64,000 nt of DNA from Cryomorphaceae bacterium 1068 (GTDB lineage Bacteria > Bacteroidota > Bacteroidia > Flavobacteriales_D > Cryomorphaceae), in contig JAPVXR010000002.1 in NCBI GenBank assembly GCA_027214385.1, positions 310,001-374,000 on the forward strand. The letters are read 5' to 3'. Within the stretch, counting starts at the first letter, position 1. Every line of letters begins with the position of its first letter. Below the pieces are notes generated by a model that searched no databases, was not told the DNA's origin, and saw only the letters and a program-made list of their open reading frames with translations. The position numbers and the translations under genes are program-made. This document shows positions 45,242 to 55,872 of this stretch, piece after piece.

Positions 45242-47140
45242 ATGTTTAGACTAGAGAATATCCGTTTGAATTTTGCCCAACGTCCCATCTTTGATGGGAT
45301 AGATCTGTTTATAGGTGAAAATGATAAAATAGGCCTGGTTGGAAAGAATGGTGCTGGTAAGACAACTTTGTTCAAGGTGATTATCGGGGATCAAGGCGTT
45401 GATGAAGGTCATATTTCCAAGCCCAAGGAGTATGGAATTGGTTACCTGCCGCAAGAGTTGGCTTTCAATTCTGATCTTTCGGTTAAGGAGGAAGTCTCAA
45501 AGGCTTTTGAGGTTACTCAGCATCTGGAAAGAAAAATCGAATCGATTTCAAAGGAGTTGGGCGAGAGGGAGGACTACGAAAGTGAAGAGTACATGGACCT
45601 CGCTGAGGAACTGAATCGAATCTCTACTCAACTTGGAATATATGATGTCGACTCCCAAGATCAGCAGATAGAGCTCGTTCTTCTTGGACTGGGATTCCTC
45701 AAGGAAGAATTCAAAAAGCCTCTTTCAGCATTTAGTGGTGGATGGCAGATGAGAGTAGCTTTGGCCAAGATTCTTCTTCAAAAACCCAACTTGTTGCTTC
45801 TCGATGAGCCTACAAACCACTTGGATATTGAGTCCATTCAATGGTTGGAGGACTATCTAAAGAATTATTCAGGAGCTGTCGTTCTTATTTCACACGACCG
45901 TTTGTTCCTGGACAATGTGACCAATCGCACAGCTGAATTGTTGAACGGGTCTATTTTCGATTATAATGCCGCCTATTCAAGATTCGTAGAGCTTCGAAAA
46001 GACGTCATTGAAAAACAAATTGAAGCGAAGAAGAACCAGGAGAAAGAAATCAAACAGACCGAAGACCTGATTAATAAATTCAGGGCTAAGGCCAACAAGG
46101 CTGCATTTGCTCAGAGTTTGATTAAGAAGCTGGACAAGATGGAGCGAATTGAAGTAGATGAAGAGGATGACTCTGCTATGGATTTTCGTTTCCAGCCTGC
46201 ACCTCGAGCAGGGAAAGTCGTTGTAAAAGGACAAGGTTTGTCAAAATCCTACGGGTCTAAACAGATTTTTAAGGGATTGGATTTTGAGATTTTGAGAGGC
46301 CAGAAAGTAGCACTCATTGGGAAGAATGGAGTAGGTAAAACCACGATGACTAAGGTGATAGCGGGAGAGACCAGCTACGAAGGCGATTGCGAATTGGGCT
46401 ACAACGTAGATGTTGGATACTACACACAAAACCAAAGTGACGAACTTCCCCCAAATCTAACAGCTCTCGAAGTGATTGAGAACGAGGCCACGGGAGAATA
46501 CCGAAAAAAAGTGCGGTCTCTATTGGGGGCGTTCATGTTCAGTGGCGATGATGTATTCAAGAAAGTGAAGGTTCTTTCAGGGGGTGAAAAGGCCAGATTG
46601 GCCCTTTGTAAGCTTATGCTGCATCAGTATAACTTCTTGATCCTTGATGAGCCCACAAATCACTTGGATATGAGGTCAAAAGAAGTTCTCAAGCAGGCCA
46701 TTATGGCCTATGATGGGACATTGTTAGTTGTTTCGCACGATAGGGATTTTCTGCAAGGCTTGGCTAATCCGGTAATTGAAATGCACGACTCTGCGATAAC
46801 TACCTTTCCGGGAACGATTTCTGAGTTTCTTCAAAGAAAACGAGCTGAGAGTATTAAGCAGTACGAATACATCAAAAACTCCCCGAAAGAAAAGGTCAAA
46901 AAATCGACGGGTGTATCGGAGAAAGATAAGTGGAAGCTGAACAAGAGGTTGTCGGCTCTTGAGAAGGAGATAGAAAAAGTAGAAGATCAGATATCTAAAC
47001 TCGAAATGGAAGGAGTGAACTTGGATCACACCGATCCCGAAAAAATCCAGGCCCATAGTTCAATGCTCGAGACAGCTCAGAAAAAACTGGAAAAGAAAAT
47101 GACGGAGTGGGAGGAAGTGACTACCAAACTAGAGGGTTGA
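45242..47140 (+). CDS. ABC-F family ATPase (Uup-like)
   Basis: 632 residues from ATG 45242. Two ABC domains without membrane segments: first Walker A GKNGAGKTT near residue 37, signature SGGWQMRVALAK near 165 and LLLLDEPTNHLD; second GKNGVGKTT near 354, LSGGEKARLALCK near 444 and LILDEPTNHLDMRS. An inter-domain linker (about 240-320) and a C-terminal coiled coil (about 550-632) point to the Uup/YdiF side of the family, which acts on ribosomes rather than in transport. An antibiotic-protection role cannot be excluded but nothing here favours it. Confidence 0.92.
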   Translation: MFRLENIRLNFAQRPIFDGIDLFIGENDKIGLVGKNGAGKTTLFKVIIGDQGVDEGHISKPKEYGIGYLPQELAFNSDLSVKEEVSKAFEVTQHLERKIESISKELGEREDYESEEYMDLAEELNRISTQLGIYDVDSQDQQIELVLLGLGFLKEEFKKPLSAFSGGWQMRVALAKILLQKPNLLLLDEPTNHLDIESIQWLEDYLKNYSGAVVLISHDRLFLDNVTNRTAELLNGSIFDYNAAYSRFVELRKDVIEKQIEAKKNQEKEIKQTEDLINKFRAKANKAAFAQSLIKKLDKMERIEVDEEDDSAMDFRFQPAPRAGKVVVKGQGLSKSYGSKQIFKGLDFEILRGQKVALIGKNGVGKTTMTKVIAGETSYEGDCELGYNVDVGYYTQNQSDELPPNLTALEVIENEATGEYRKKVRSLLGAFMFSGDDVFKKVKVLSGGEKARLALCKLMLHQYNFLILDEPTNHLDMRSKEVLKQAIMAYDGTLLVVSHDRDFLQGLANPVIEMHDSAITTFPGTISEFLQRKRAESIKQYEYIKNSPKEKVKKSTGVSEKDKWKLNKRLSALEKEIEKVEDQISKLEMEGVNLDHTDPEKIQAHSSMLETAQKKLEKKMTEWEEVTTKLEG

Positions 47141-47180
47141 TCAGGGTAAATTCTTCAAACTAGCTTAAATATCTAAATAA

Positions 47181-47208
47181 AAAAGCCGCTCATTTCTGAA
47201 CGGCTTTT
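47181..47208 (-). terminator. Bidirectional terminator after the ABC-F gene and tRNA
   Basis: AAAAGCCG (47181-47188) pairs with CGGCTTTT (47201-47208). A T-run follows on either strand (six T on the minus strand). It lies eight bases after the tRNA 3' end and 40 bases after the ABC-F stop. Confidence 0.75.
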
Positions 47209-47215
47209 CTCGTAG

Positions 47216-47288
<73 letters not shown>

Positions 47289-47366
47289 ATATCTCTTGGG
47301 TTATTTTGGTCTTTATGTTCCGTTAGAAGTCAATTCGCTAATTGATTCTTTTCTTTAACGGGGGTG

Positions 47367-47397
47367 CAAATATATATTTTGTTTCTTTGTTGGCAAA
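47367..47397 (-). promoter_or_regulatory. Perfect consensus promoter for the initiator tRNA
   Basis: On the minus strand TTTG (47394-47397), 19 bases, TATATTTG (47367-47374): an exact match to TTTG-N19-TAnnTTTG. Start of transcription would be near 47360, about 72 bases before the tRNA. It overlaps the region just upstream of era on the other strand. Confidence 0.75.
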
Positions 47398-47408
47398 ATT
47401 TATTTTCC

Positions 47409-48290
47409 ATGGCGCATAAAGCGGGCTTTGTCAACATTATCGGTAGACCCAATGCAGGCAAGTCAACGCTGATGAATCGCTTGGTAGGAGAGCATATCTC
47501 CATTATCAATCGAAAGGTGCAGACTACCAGGCACCGAATAACGGGAATTGTCAATACGGAAGAGTATCAGATTGTCTACAGTGATACTCCTGGAATCCTT
47601 GAACCCAAGTATGCTCTGCAAAATAGCATGATGTCTTTCGTTAAGGAAGCTATTTCAGACGCTGACGTTCTACTTTTACTGGTAGATATCTACGACAAAA
47701 ATGCTGACTTTTTTGGCCTTGAAACACCATTAAAGAACTTGGACATTCCCATTATTGGAGTTTTAAATAAAATAGATCTATCAGACCAAAGTAAGGTGGA
47801 AGAGATGTCTGATATTCTAAAGGAAAAATTTGGTCTAAAAGAGGTCATCCCTGTTTCTGCCTTGCACGATTTTGGTGTGGATGTACTAGAGCGAAGAGTG
47901 AAAGAACTGATCCCTGAGTCTCCGCCTTATTATGAGAAGGATGCGTTAACAGATCGACCTATGCGCTTTTTTGTAGAAGAGAGAATTCGTGAGAAGATTT
48001 TAACTCACTATAAAAAGGAAATTCCCTATTCAGTGGAAATCCAAGTGGAGGAATACAAAGACGAAGAAAATATTGTCAGGATCTCCGCTGTGATCTATGT
48101 AATGCGAAAGAGTCAAAAAGGGATTCTGATCGGCCACCAAGGGGCTGGGCTAAAACGAGTAGGTACTGAGGCCAGAAAGGACCTGGAAAAGTTTCTCGAT
48201 AAGAAAGTCTTTCTTCAACTATATGTGAAGGTTGATGAAGACTGGAGAAACAAAGAGAACAAACTGAAGAATTACGGATACAAAGGATAA
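47409..48290 (+). CDS. era: GTPase Era
   Basis: 293 residues from ATG 47409. A ribosome-assembly GTPase that binds the 16S rRNA 3' end. G motifs: GRPNAGKST near residue 11, the G2 region [17 protein letters not shown] near 59, NKIDLS near 119 and SAL near 148. The C-terminal KH domain contains [25 protein letters not shown], followed by [18 protein letters not shown], both standard. Two bases separate its stop from der. Confidence 0.97.
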   Translation: MAHKAGFVNIIGRPNAGKSTLMNRLVGEHISIINRKVQTTRHRITGIVNTEEYQIVYSDTPGILEPKYALQNSMMSFVKEAISDADVLLLLVDIYDKNADFFGLETPLKNLDIPIIGVLNKIDLSDQSKVEEMSDILKEKFGLKEVIPVSALHDFGVDVLERRVKELIPESPPYYEKDALTDRPMRFFVEERIREKILTHYKKEIPYSVEIQVEEYKDEENIVRISAVIYVMRKSQKGILIGHQGAGLKRVGTEARKDLEKFLDKKVFLQLYVKVDEDWRNKENKLKNYGYKG

Positions 48291-48292
48291 TC

Positions 48293-49597
48293 ATGCCCAA
48301 TATAGTTGCAATAGTAGGAAGACCCAATGTGGGCAAATCCACTCTTTTCAATCGCCTAACCGAGACGAGAGATGCGGTAGTAGATCCTACCAGCGGGGTA
48401 ACCCGAGATCGTCACTACGGTAAAGCTGAATGGACGGGATGGGAATTTTCTGTGATTGATACGGGAGGATATACCGTCAATAGCGAAGATGTCTTCGAGG
48501 AGGAGATAAAGAAGCAAGTAGAGTTGGCCATTGAGGAGTGCAGTTCCATTATCTTTTTGAATGACGTTACTACAGGTATCACGGATCATGATGAGGCAAT
48601 TGCCGCTTTATTGAGAAAATCTGATAAGCCTATTCTAACCGTTGCCAACAAGGTAGATACCAACGATCGTATCGTACAAGCCTCTGAGTTTTACTCTTAT
48701 GGTTTAGGGGAAGTTTATTGCGTTTCAGCTGCAAATGGTGGAGGAACAGGCGATCTTCTTGATGCTCTGGTTGCTACCTTTCCTGAGAAGATTCAGGAGC
48801 CCGAAGATGATATTCCAAAGATTTCGGTAGTTGGAAAACCGAACGTAGGGAAGTCTTCATTCATCAATGCTCTTCTTGGAAAGGAAAGAAACATTGTTAC
48901 TGATCAAGCCGGTACCACGCGCGATTCGGTATTCACTCGCTATAATGCGTACGGATTTGATTTTAACTTGGTCGATACAGCTGGTATCCGGAAGCGAAGT
49001 AAGGTACATGAGGACATCGAGTTTTACTCCGTACTGCGCTCAGTAAGGAGCATTGAAAACAGCGATGTATGTATCCTAATTCTTGATGCTACTGAAGGAA
49101 TTCAAAAGCAGGACCTCAACATCTTCAATATGATTGAGAAGAACGGGAAAGGTGTTGTGATTCTTGTGAATAAGTGGGATTTGGTGGAAAAGGATACCAA
49201 CTCCACAAAAGTCTATGAGGACAAAATTCGCGATCGCATTGCTCCGTTCAATGACGTGCCGATAGTATTCACTTCAGCGCTTACTAAGCAGCGAATTCAC
49301 AAAGCGATTGAAGAAGCTTTGAGCGTTTATGATCGATTGAAAACACGAATTCCCACTTCGAAACTCAACGAAGTATTTCAACCAATTTTTGAGTTTAGAC
49401 AACCGCCTGCGTACAAAGGGAAGTACATTCGCATAAAATACCTGATGCAATTGCCAACTTCTAAAGTGGCTTTTGCCTTTTACTGCAATCTCCCTCAGTA
49501 TATTAAGGAACCGTATCGTAGGTTTTTAGAAAATCAATTCAGGGAAAATTTCAACTTAGAAGGAATTCCCATAATGATTTTCTTTAGAAAGAAGTAG
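48293..49597 (+). CDS. der: GTPase Der (EngA)
   Basis: 434 residues with two tandem G domains and a KH-like C-terminus. First domain: [14 protein letters not shown] at residue 8, DTGGY near 55, NKVDT near 117. Second: [15 protein letters not shown] near 181, [19 protein letters not shown] near 228 and NKWDLVEK near 293. Der is essential for 50S assembly. Directly follows era. Confidence 0.97.
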   Translation: MPNIVAIVGRPNVGKSTLFNRLTETRDAVVDPTSGVTRDRHYGKAEWTGWEFSVIDTGGYTVNSEDVFEEEIKKQVELAIEECSSIIFLNDVTTGITDHDEAIAALLRKSDKPILTVANKVDTNDRIVQASEFYSYGLGEVYCVSAANGGGTGDLLDALVATFPEKIQEPEDDIPKISVVGKPNVGKSSFINALLGKERNIVTDQAGTTRDSVFTRYNAYGFDFNLVDTAGIRKRSKVHEDIEFYSVLRSVRSIENSDVCILILDATEGIQKQDLNIFNMIEKNGKGVVILVNKWDLVEKDTNSTKVYEDKIRDRIAPFNDVPIVFTSALTKQRIHKAIEEALSVYDRLKTRIPTSKLNEVFQPIFEFRQPPAYKGKYIRIKYLMQLPTSKVAFAFYCNLPQYIKEPYRRFLENQFRENFNLEGIPIMIFFRKK

Positions 49598-49626
49598 TCA
49601 CAAAAGACACAAAATTTAACCCCATA

Positions 49627-49654
49627 AAAAATCCCACTCTCGAGTGGGATTTTT
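49627..49654. terminator. Bidirectional terminator between der and metK
   Basis: AAAAATCCCACT (49627-49638) pairs with AGTGGGATTTTT (49643-49654) around CTCG. It serves der (+) and metK (-), which converge here. Confidence 0.85.
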
Positions 49655-49682
49655 GATTACTGCTTTGTTATTGTCGAAAATA

Positions 49683-50981
49683 TTAAAGGCCAAAAGCTTT
49701 TTTGATATCATCCACACGGTCAAGCTTCTCCCATGTGAATAGCTCTACCTCGACTTCCTTGGAGACGGTTGCATTTCCGTTGGAGCGGGTGAATGTTTTT
49801 GTTACCAACTCAGGAGTTCTTCCCATGTGGCCATAAGCTGCAGACTCTCCGTAAATAGGTTGTCTTAGTTTCAGGTCGCGTTCAATCATTCCGGGTCGAA
49901 GGTCGAATAGATCGGTTACCTTTTTAGCGATTTCACCATTGGACAAGTTCACGTTTGATGTTCCGTAAGTATCGATATACACTCCTGTCGGCTCAACAAC
50001 TCCGATGGCATAAGAGACCTGAACCAATACTTGATCGGCCACTCCTGCTGCTACTAAGTTTTTAGCAATGTGTCGAGAGGCATAAGCTGCCGAACGATCT
50101 ACTTTACTAGGGTCTTTTCCACTGAAAGCACCACCACCATGAGCACCTTTTCCTCCGTAAGTATCCACGATTATTTTTCTTCCCGTCAATCCTGCATCAC
50201 CGTGTGGTCCACCGATAACGAATTTACCTGTTGGGTTGATGTGGTAAACGATGTCATCTGTGAATAAATCCTGAATGTGATGAGGAAGCTGTGCTACCAC
50301 TCGTGGCATCAATATATTGATCAAATCCTTTCGAATTTCACCGCACATATCAGCCTCGGCTTTTTTCTTTGTAGCGTGATCGTTTGATTCAGCCATAACG
50401 AACTCATCGTGCTGGGTAGAAACTACGATAGACAAAATTTTCTGAGGTTGGTGATCGTCATTGTACTCAATAGTTACCTGCGACTTCGCGTCAGGACGTA
50501 AATATGGAATTTCCTTTCCTTCTCTTCTTAGTTCGGCAAGTACGCGCAAAATTCGATGTGATAAATCCAATGCCAACGGCATGTAATTATCTGTCTCATT
50601 AGTCGCATAACCGAACATCATTCCTTGGTCGCCAGCTCCTTGATCCTCAGGGTTTCCACGGTCTACACCTTGGTAGATATCGGGTGATTGCTCGTGAAGA
50701 GCACTCAATACACCACAGCTATTGGCCTCGAACATGTATTCGCTCTTGGTATAACCAATTCGCGTAATGACATCTCTTGCAATATTCTGAATGTCCACAT
50801 ACGTATCCGATCGCACCTCTCCGGCGATCACTACTTGGCCAGTTGTAACTAATGTTTCGCAGGCTACTTTTGACGTTGGGTCAAAAGCTAGGAAATTGTC
50901 CAAAATTGAATCGGAAATCTGATCGGCAATTTTGTCCGGGTGCCCTTCAGACACCGACTCGGAAGTGAAGGAGTAAGGCAT
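49683..50981 (-). CDS. metK: S-adenosylmethionine synthetase
   Basis: 432 residues from ATG 50981 ([17 protein letters not shown]). Makes SAM from methionine and ATP. Signatures: [13 protein letters not shown] at residue 11, [12 protein letters not shown] near 120 (methionine-binding loop) and [19 protein letters not shown] near 288. Family length is about 385-430, so this is at the upper end, as in Bacteroidota. The leader carries a SAM-II-type riboswitch, giving feedback on SAM. Convergent with der. Confidence 0.97.
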   Translation of the reverse strand: MPYSFTSESVSEGHPDKIADQISDSILDNFLAFDPTSKVACETLVTTGQVVIAGEVRSDTYVDIQNIARDVITRIGYTKSEYMFEANSCGVLSALHEQSPDIYQGVDRGNPEDQGAGDQGMMFGYATNETDNYMPLALDLSHRILRVLAELRREGKEIPYLRPDAKSQVTIEYNDDHQPQKILSIVVSTQHDEFVMAESNDHATKKKAEADMCGEIRKDLINILMPRVVAQLPHHIQDLFTDDIVYHINPTGKFVIGGPHGDAGLTGRKIIVDTYGGKGAHGGGAFSGKDPSKVDRSAAYASRHIAKNLVAAGVADQVLVQVSYAIGVVEPTGVYIDTYGTSNVNLSNGEIAKKVTDLFDLRPGMIERDLKLRQPIYGESAAYGHMGRTPELVTKTFTRSNGNATVSKEVEVELFTWEKLDRVDDIKKAFGL

Positions 50982-51032
50982 GAAATATTTTAAGTTTTTT
51001 GTTAGTGTCCCGTTCGGAAAGGCCAATAGAAA

Positions 51033-51086
51033 ATGCATTTTTTAGCATTTTTTACTGTGGTTGCAATAGGCCAAATCTTTCCACGG
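51033..51086 (-). promoter_or_regulatory. SAM-II-like riboswitch before metK
   Basis: Read on the minus strand: CCGTGG, AAAGATTTGGCC, TATTGCAA, CCAC, then GTAAAAAATGCTAAAAAATGC. The order GTGG stem, GATTT, TTGCAA, CCAC stem, an A-rich joiner and GCTAAAA is the conserved core of the SAM-II (metA-type) pseudoknot aptamer. Stem P1 is GTGG (51081-51084) with CCAC (51057-51060). It ends about 50 bases before the metK start and starts just after a -7 box, so it opens the transcript. The class and its gene agree. Confidence 0.8.
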
Positions 51087-51094
51087 AAGTGGCA

Positions 51095-51102
51095 CAAAAA
51101 TA
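51095..51102 (-). promoter_or_regulatory. Candidate -7 box of metK
   Basis: The minus strand reads TATTTTTG, an exact TAnnTTTG match. Transcription would begin near 51088, exactly at the 5' edge of the riboswitch. Confidence 0.55.
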
Positions 51103-51126
51103 GAAAAAAAGAGACGTTGAAAACCT

Positions 51127-52029
51127 CTATTTCGTCAAGGACTTGAAAACATCTTCCAATCGACGTTCTTCCTTTCGTAACTCTTCAATATCGAGACCTT
51201 CGCGTGAAGCCAATTTCGAGAGTTCTCCGGTTAGTCCGTTTCCTTTTTCTGCGGAAACCAAATATTGACCCGAACCCAATCCCTTCACCTTCGTCACTCC
51301 GGGAAGGGCTTGAATCAATTCTGTATTGAGCTTACCATTTACATGGAAAAACACAACGTCTGATACGGCCTCTTCCTTCAGGTGAGTCATGCTATCATCG
51401 GCTACAATTTCACCTTTCTTAATGATAATCACTCGATCACAAATGGCCTCCACCTCTTGCATAATGTGCGTGCTGAGCAAAACTGATTTCTCCTTTCCGA
51501 TTTTCCGAATCAAGGATCGAATGTCTTCCAATTGATTGGGGTCGAGCCCTGATGTGGGCTCATCCAGTATGAGAACTTCCGGGTCGTGAAGCATTGCCTG
51601 AGCCAAACCTACACGTTGCTTGTATCCTTTTGAGAGTTCACCGATCTTTTTATGACTCTCAGGGCTGAGGCCCACCGCTTCGATCATTTCCTCCACACTC
51701 TGTTTCTTGTTTTTCAACCCATACATTCCTCCTACAAAGGACAAGTATTCGCGAATGTACATTTCGTGGTAAAGCGGATTGCTCTCAGGGAGGTAGCCTA
51801 CTCTTTTTCTTACGTCAATAGGCTTTTCATTCACGTCAAACCCTGAGACGTCAACGCTGCCTTCATCCGCAGGCAAGTAGGTGGTGATGATTTTCATCAT
51901 CGTTGACTTACCTGCACCATTAGGTCCTAAGAATCCTACTACTTCACCTTTCTTTACTTCAAAAGATACTCCTTTTAAGGCCGCCTGGCTTCCGTAATAC
52001 TTTGATACATTTTCGACTTTGATCGACAT
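51127..52029 (-). CDS. gldA: Gliding-associated ABC transporter ATPase GldA
   Basis: 300 residues: an ABC ATPase with Walker A GPNGAGKST near residue 34, Q-loop region RVGYLPESNPLY near 80, signature LSKGYKQRVGLAQ near 130, Walker B VLILDEPTSGLDPNQ near 152 and switch His in STHIMQEVEA. A C-terminal domain of about 70 residues follows (ending EERRLEDVFKSLTK), a pattern typical of GldA. GldA works with the membrane proteins GldF and GldG, which are not in this window; gldA is commonly unlinked from them. Divergent from rsgA. Confidence 0.88.
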   Translation of the reverse strand: MSIKVENVSKYYGSQAALKGVSFEVKKGEVVGFLGPNGAGKSTMMKIITTYLPADEGSVDVSGFDVNEKPIDVRKRVGYLPESNPLYHEMYIREYLSFVGGMYGLKNKKQSVEEMIEAVGLSPESHKKIGELSKGYKQRVGLAQAMLHDPEVLILDEPTSGLDPNQLEDIRSLIRKIGKEKSVLLSTHIMQEVEAICDRVIIIKKGEIVADDSMTHLKEEAVSDVVFFHVNGKLNTELIQALPGVTKVKGLGSGQYLVSAEKGNGLTGELSKLASREGLDIEELRKEERRLEDVFKSLTK

Positions 52030-52082
52030 AGGCTGACGAAATTATACAACTTTCTTTGATCTATGCTACTTTAGCTTCCGCA

Positions 52083-53009
52083 ATGCAGGAAGGGCTCGTA
52101 ATAAAAAGCACAGGCAGTTGGTATACTGTTGAAACAACGCAAGGAGAAATTATAGATTGTCGCGTTAGAGGAAAGCTACGCATTAAAGGCATTCGTTCCA
52201 CTAATCCTGTTGCCGTTGGTGATGTGGTGGATATAGATGGCGGGGCTGATAGCTATGTCATTTTAAATATTCACGAGCGTAAAAACTACATCGTTCGTAA
52301 ATCGGTCAATCTTTCTAAGCAAAGTCACATTATAGCGGCCAACTTAGATTTAGCGGCGATCGTTGTTACGTTAAAAAATCCGACGACCTTCCCGACTTTC
52401 ATCGATCGATTCTGTGTAGCGGCTGAGGCGTACCACATTCCTGTAGCGGTGGTCATCAACAAAGCTGACCTGCTGGATCGAGAAGAGCTTGAGATGGCTA
52501 ATCATTTTTTAAGTGTCTATGCGAGCTTAGGTTATCAGACCTTAATCACTTCGGCAGAAGCGGCACAAGGACTTGAGGAATTCAAAAACCTCCTCGAAAA
52601 CAAAACCGTTTTATTGACCGGACATTCTGGCGTTGGAAAATCCAGATTGGTCAATGCCATTGATCCAAACCTCAATGCAAAGGTTGGCGAGATTTCTGAT
52701 TTCCATCAAATGGGAAAGCATACGACGACCTTTGCACAAATGCATCACCTCAGTTTTGGAGGGTACATTGTGGATACACCTGGGATTCGCGGTTTCGGAT
52801 TGGTGCATTTTGAAAAAGAAGAATTGGCAGGATATTTCCCCGAAATGCGTCGCCTATTACCTGACTGCAAATACTACAATTGTATTCACGACAATGAACC
52901 GGGCTGCGCTGTGAAGGCAGCTTTGGATACTGGAGAAGTGGCGCGAACCCGCTACAACAGTTATTTAAATATGCTCCAAGAAACGGATGAACAAACCTTC
53001 AGAACATGA
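52083..53009 (+). CDS. rsgA: Small-ribosomal-subunit GTPase RsgA
   Basis: 308 residues from ATG 52083. A circularly permuted GTPase acting late in 30S assembly. An OB-fold (about 1-70) is followed by G motifs in permuted order: NKADL near 135, SAE near 170, GHSGVGKSRL near 190 and DTPGIRGFGL near 236. The C-terminal zinc site is CKYYNCIHDNEPGC (Cys-Cys-His-Cys). Overlaps dtd by four bases. A TACTTTAG at 52067-52074 could be a -7 box, giving a nearly leaderless message. Confidence 0.96.
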   Translation: MQEGLVIKSTGSWYTVETTQGEIIDCRVRGKLRIKGIRSTNPVAVGDVVDIDGGADSYVILNIHERKNYIVRKSVNLSKQSHIIAANLDLAAIVVTLKNPTTFPTFIDRFCVAAEAYHIPVAVVINKADLLDREELEMANHFLSVYASLGYQTLITSAEAAQGLEEFKNLLENKTVLLTGHSGVGKSRLVNAIDPNLNAKVGEISDFHQMGKHTTTFAQMHHLSFGGYIVDTPGIRGFGLVHFEKEELAGYFPEMRRLLPDCKYYNCIHDNEPGCAVKAALDTGEVARTRYNSYLNMLQETDEQTFRT

Positions 53010-53458
53010 AAGCGGTTATTCAGCGGGTGCGAAAATCCAAAGTAGAAATTGACGATGAAGTCAAAGGTGAAATAGGCACCGGACTTAATGTCCTGGTAGG
53101 AGTGGGGCAAGATGATACCGAGGAGGATGCTAATTGGCTGGCAGCCAAAATCGCGACTTTGAGAATTTTCAATGACAAAGACGGCCTGATGAACCTCTCG
53201 GTGAATGAAGTAAGAGGAGATGTATTGGCGATAAGCCAATTCACCTTGCATGCCAAAACCAAGAAGGGTACAAGACCTTCATACATTCGAGCAGCTAAGC
53301 CCGATCTTGCCGTGCCGCTTTACGAGCATTTTTTGAAAGTGCTCCAGCATGAAGTGTTTGGTAGAGTAGAGTCAGGGATTTTCGGTGCTGATATGAAAGT
53401 AATGATTGAAAACGATGGGCCCGTGACTATTCTCATCGATACAAAAAACAAAGACTGA
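53006..53458 (+). CDS. dtd: D-aminoacyl-tRNA deacylase
   Basis: 150 residues, full length. It removes D-amino acids and glycine mischarged on tRNA. The start MKAVIQRVRKSKVEID, the catalytic-site motif SQFTLHAKTKKGTRPSY (residues 77-93) and the Gly-cis-Pro motif DGPVTILID (near 137) are all family hallmarks. Translation is coupled to rsgA before it and to the MazG-like gene after it (one-base overlap at 53458). Confidence 0.96.
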   Translation: MKAVIQRVRKSKVEIDDEVKGEIGTGLNVLVGVGQDDTEEDANWLAAKIATLRIFNDKDGLMNLSVNEVRGDVLAISQFTLHAKTKKGTRPSYIRAAKPDLAVPLYEHFLKVLQHEVFGRVESGIFGADMKVMIENDGPVTILIDTKNKD

Positions 53459-53787
53459 TGGAGATAAAAGAATTGCAGGAGCAAGTCGATGCGTGGATAA
53501 AACAATATGGAGTGCGCTACTTCAATGAGCTGACCAATATGGCCATCCTTACGGAAGAAGTAGGGGAGTTAGCACGTATCATATCTCGACGCTACGGCGA
53601 ACAGTCAGAGAAAGAAAGCGACAAGAACAAAGACTTGGGAGATGAGATGGCTGATGTGCTTTGGGTGCTGACCTGTCTGGCAAATCAAACAGGGATAGAC
53701 TTGGAAAAAGCCGTTCAGAAAAACTTTGAAAAGAAGACTGGGCGAGACAACAAAAGACATTTCGATAACCCTAAGTTGAAGGAGTAA
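53458..53787 (+). CDS. MazG-like nucleotide pyrophosphohydrolase
   Basis: 109 residues. The all-alpha NTP pyrophosphohydrolase core has the metal-binding helices EEVGELARIISRRYG (near 31) and DLGDEMADVLWVLTCLANQ (near 60), the ExxE and ExxD signatures of the MazG/dUTPase-type group. It should hydrolyse a nucleoside triphosphate to the monophosphate, perhaps a non-canonical one; substrate is unknown. It follows dtd, suggesting a housecleaning operon (rsgA-dtd-mazG-like). Confidence 0.88.
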   Translation: MEIKELQEQVDAWIKQYGVRYFNELTNMAILTEEVGELARIISRRYGEQSEKESDKNKDLGDEMADVLWVLTCLANQTGIDLEKAVQKNFEKKTGRDNKRHFDNPKLKE

Positions 53788-53818
53788 AAAATTGTGAAAC
53801 TAAAATAGATTCGACGCG

Positions 53819-53859
53819 TAAAAGGAGACAGAATCATATGATTCGTTCCCCTTTAAAAA
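53819..53859. repeat. Long imperfect palindrome after the MazG-like gene
   Basis: The centre is a perfect 14-base palindrome GAATCATATGATTC (53831-53844), flanked by AAAGGAGAC and GTTCCCCTTT, which pair imperfectly. It has no T-run, unlike the terminator at 53880. Confidence 0.5.
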
Positions 53860-53879
53860 CAAGTTTAATCCTCAACAGC

Positions 53880-53914
53880 AGCGCTGATTCTTTAATGAAT
53901 CGGCGCTTTTTTTT
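53880..53914 (+). terminator. Rho-independent terminator of the rsgA-dtd-mazG operon
   Basis: AGCGCTGATTC (53880-53890) pairs with GAATCGGCGCT (53897-53907, one G-T pair), followed by seven T. It lies 93 bases past the last stop. Confidence 0.85.
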
Positions 53915-53922
53915 ATTGTATG

Positions 53923-53952
53923 AAAAAGCCGCTCTTTATGGAGCGGCTTTTA
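53923..53952 (-). terminator. Rho-independent terminator of atpDC
   Basis: AAAAGCCGCTC and GAGCGGCTTTT form a stem around TTTATG; on the minus strand it is followed by a short T-run. It lies 21 bases after the atpC stop. Confidence 0.75.
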
Positions 53953-53972
53953 ATATTCTGAGACCTTAGTGG

Positions 53973-54209
53973 CTATTCGGCCAAGATGATCACTTTGTTG
54001 TCTTTCACTTCAGCCACGCCACCGTCGATGTCAAAGGTTGTTTCCTTTCCTGAAGCATCGGTTACTTTCACCTGTCCTTTTTTGAGGGCAGAGATAAGCG
54101 GAGCGTGACGGTCGAGAATACCCAGACTTCCGTCGATACCGGGAACCGTCACAGAAGTGGCGTCGCCTGAATATAGACTCTCATCGGGTGTAATGATGTC
54201 AACGTTCAT
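53973..54209 (-). CDS. atpC: ATP synthase F1 epsilon subunit (short form)
   Basis: 78 residues, only the N-terminal beta-sandwich (MNVDIITPDESLYSGDATSVTVPGIDGSLGIL, in parts; GGVAEVKDNKVIILAE at the end). The C-terminal helical hairpin of the 139-residue E. coli protein, which inhibits ATP hydrolysis, is missing. Short epsilon subunits are usual in Bacteroidota. Three bases after atpD. The remaining F1Fo genes are elsewhere, also typical of the phylum. Confidence 0.95.
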   Translation of the reverse strand: MNVDIITPDESLYSGDATSVTVPGIDGSLGILDRHAPLISALKKGQVKVTDASGKETTFDIDGGVAEVKDNKVIILAE

Positions 54210-54212
54210 GTC

Positions 54213-55742
<1,530 letters not shown>

Positions 55743-55764
55743 TTAGGGTCGCTAAATTGCGGTG

Positions 55765-55772
55765 CAAAGCTA
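55765..55772 (-). promoter_or_regulatory. Candidate -7 box of atpDC
   Basis: The minus strand reads TAGCTTTG, an exact TAnnTTTG match, with GTTG 20 bases upstream (55793-55796). It is 47 bases before the atpD start. Confidence 0.55.
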
Positions 55773-55820
55773 AAATTTAACTTGGTTATTACCAACCCGT
55801 TTAGCGCATTTAATTTTTCA

Positions 55821-55828
55821 TAATTTTG
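55821..55828 (+). promoter_or_regulatory. Candidate -7 box of ribF
   Basis: TAATTTTG matches TAnnTTTG, 45 bases before the ribF start. A TTTA at 55800-55803 is a weak -33 candidate. It is divergent from the atpDC promoter. Confidence 0.45.
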
Positions 55829-55872
55829 AAGCCGCTTTGCAGCGCTAATCCTATTAAACAAAGGAGACTAAC

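Noticed and set aside
45242-47140. ABC-F gene as an antibiotic-resistance determinant
   Set aside because: The C-terminal coiled coil and generic linker suggest a housekeeping Uup-like protein; no mobile context is seen.
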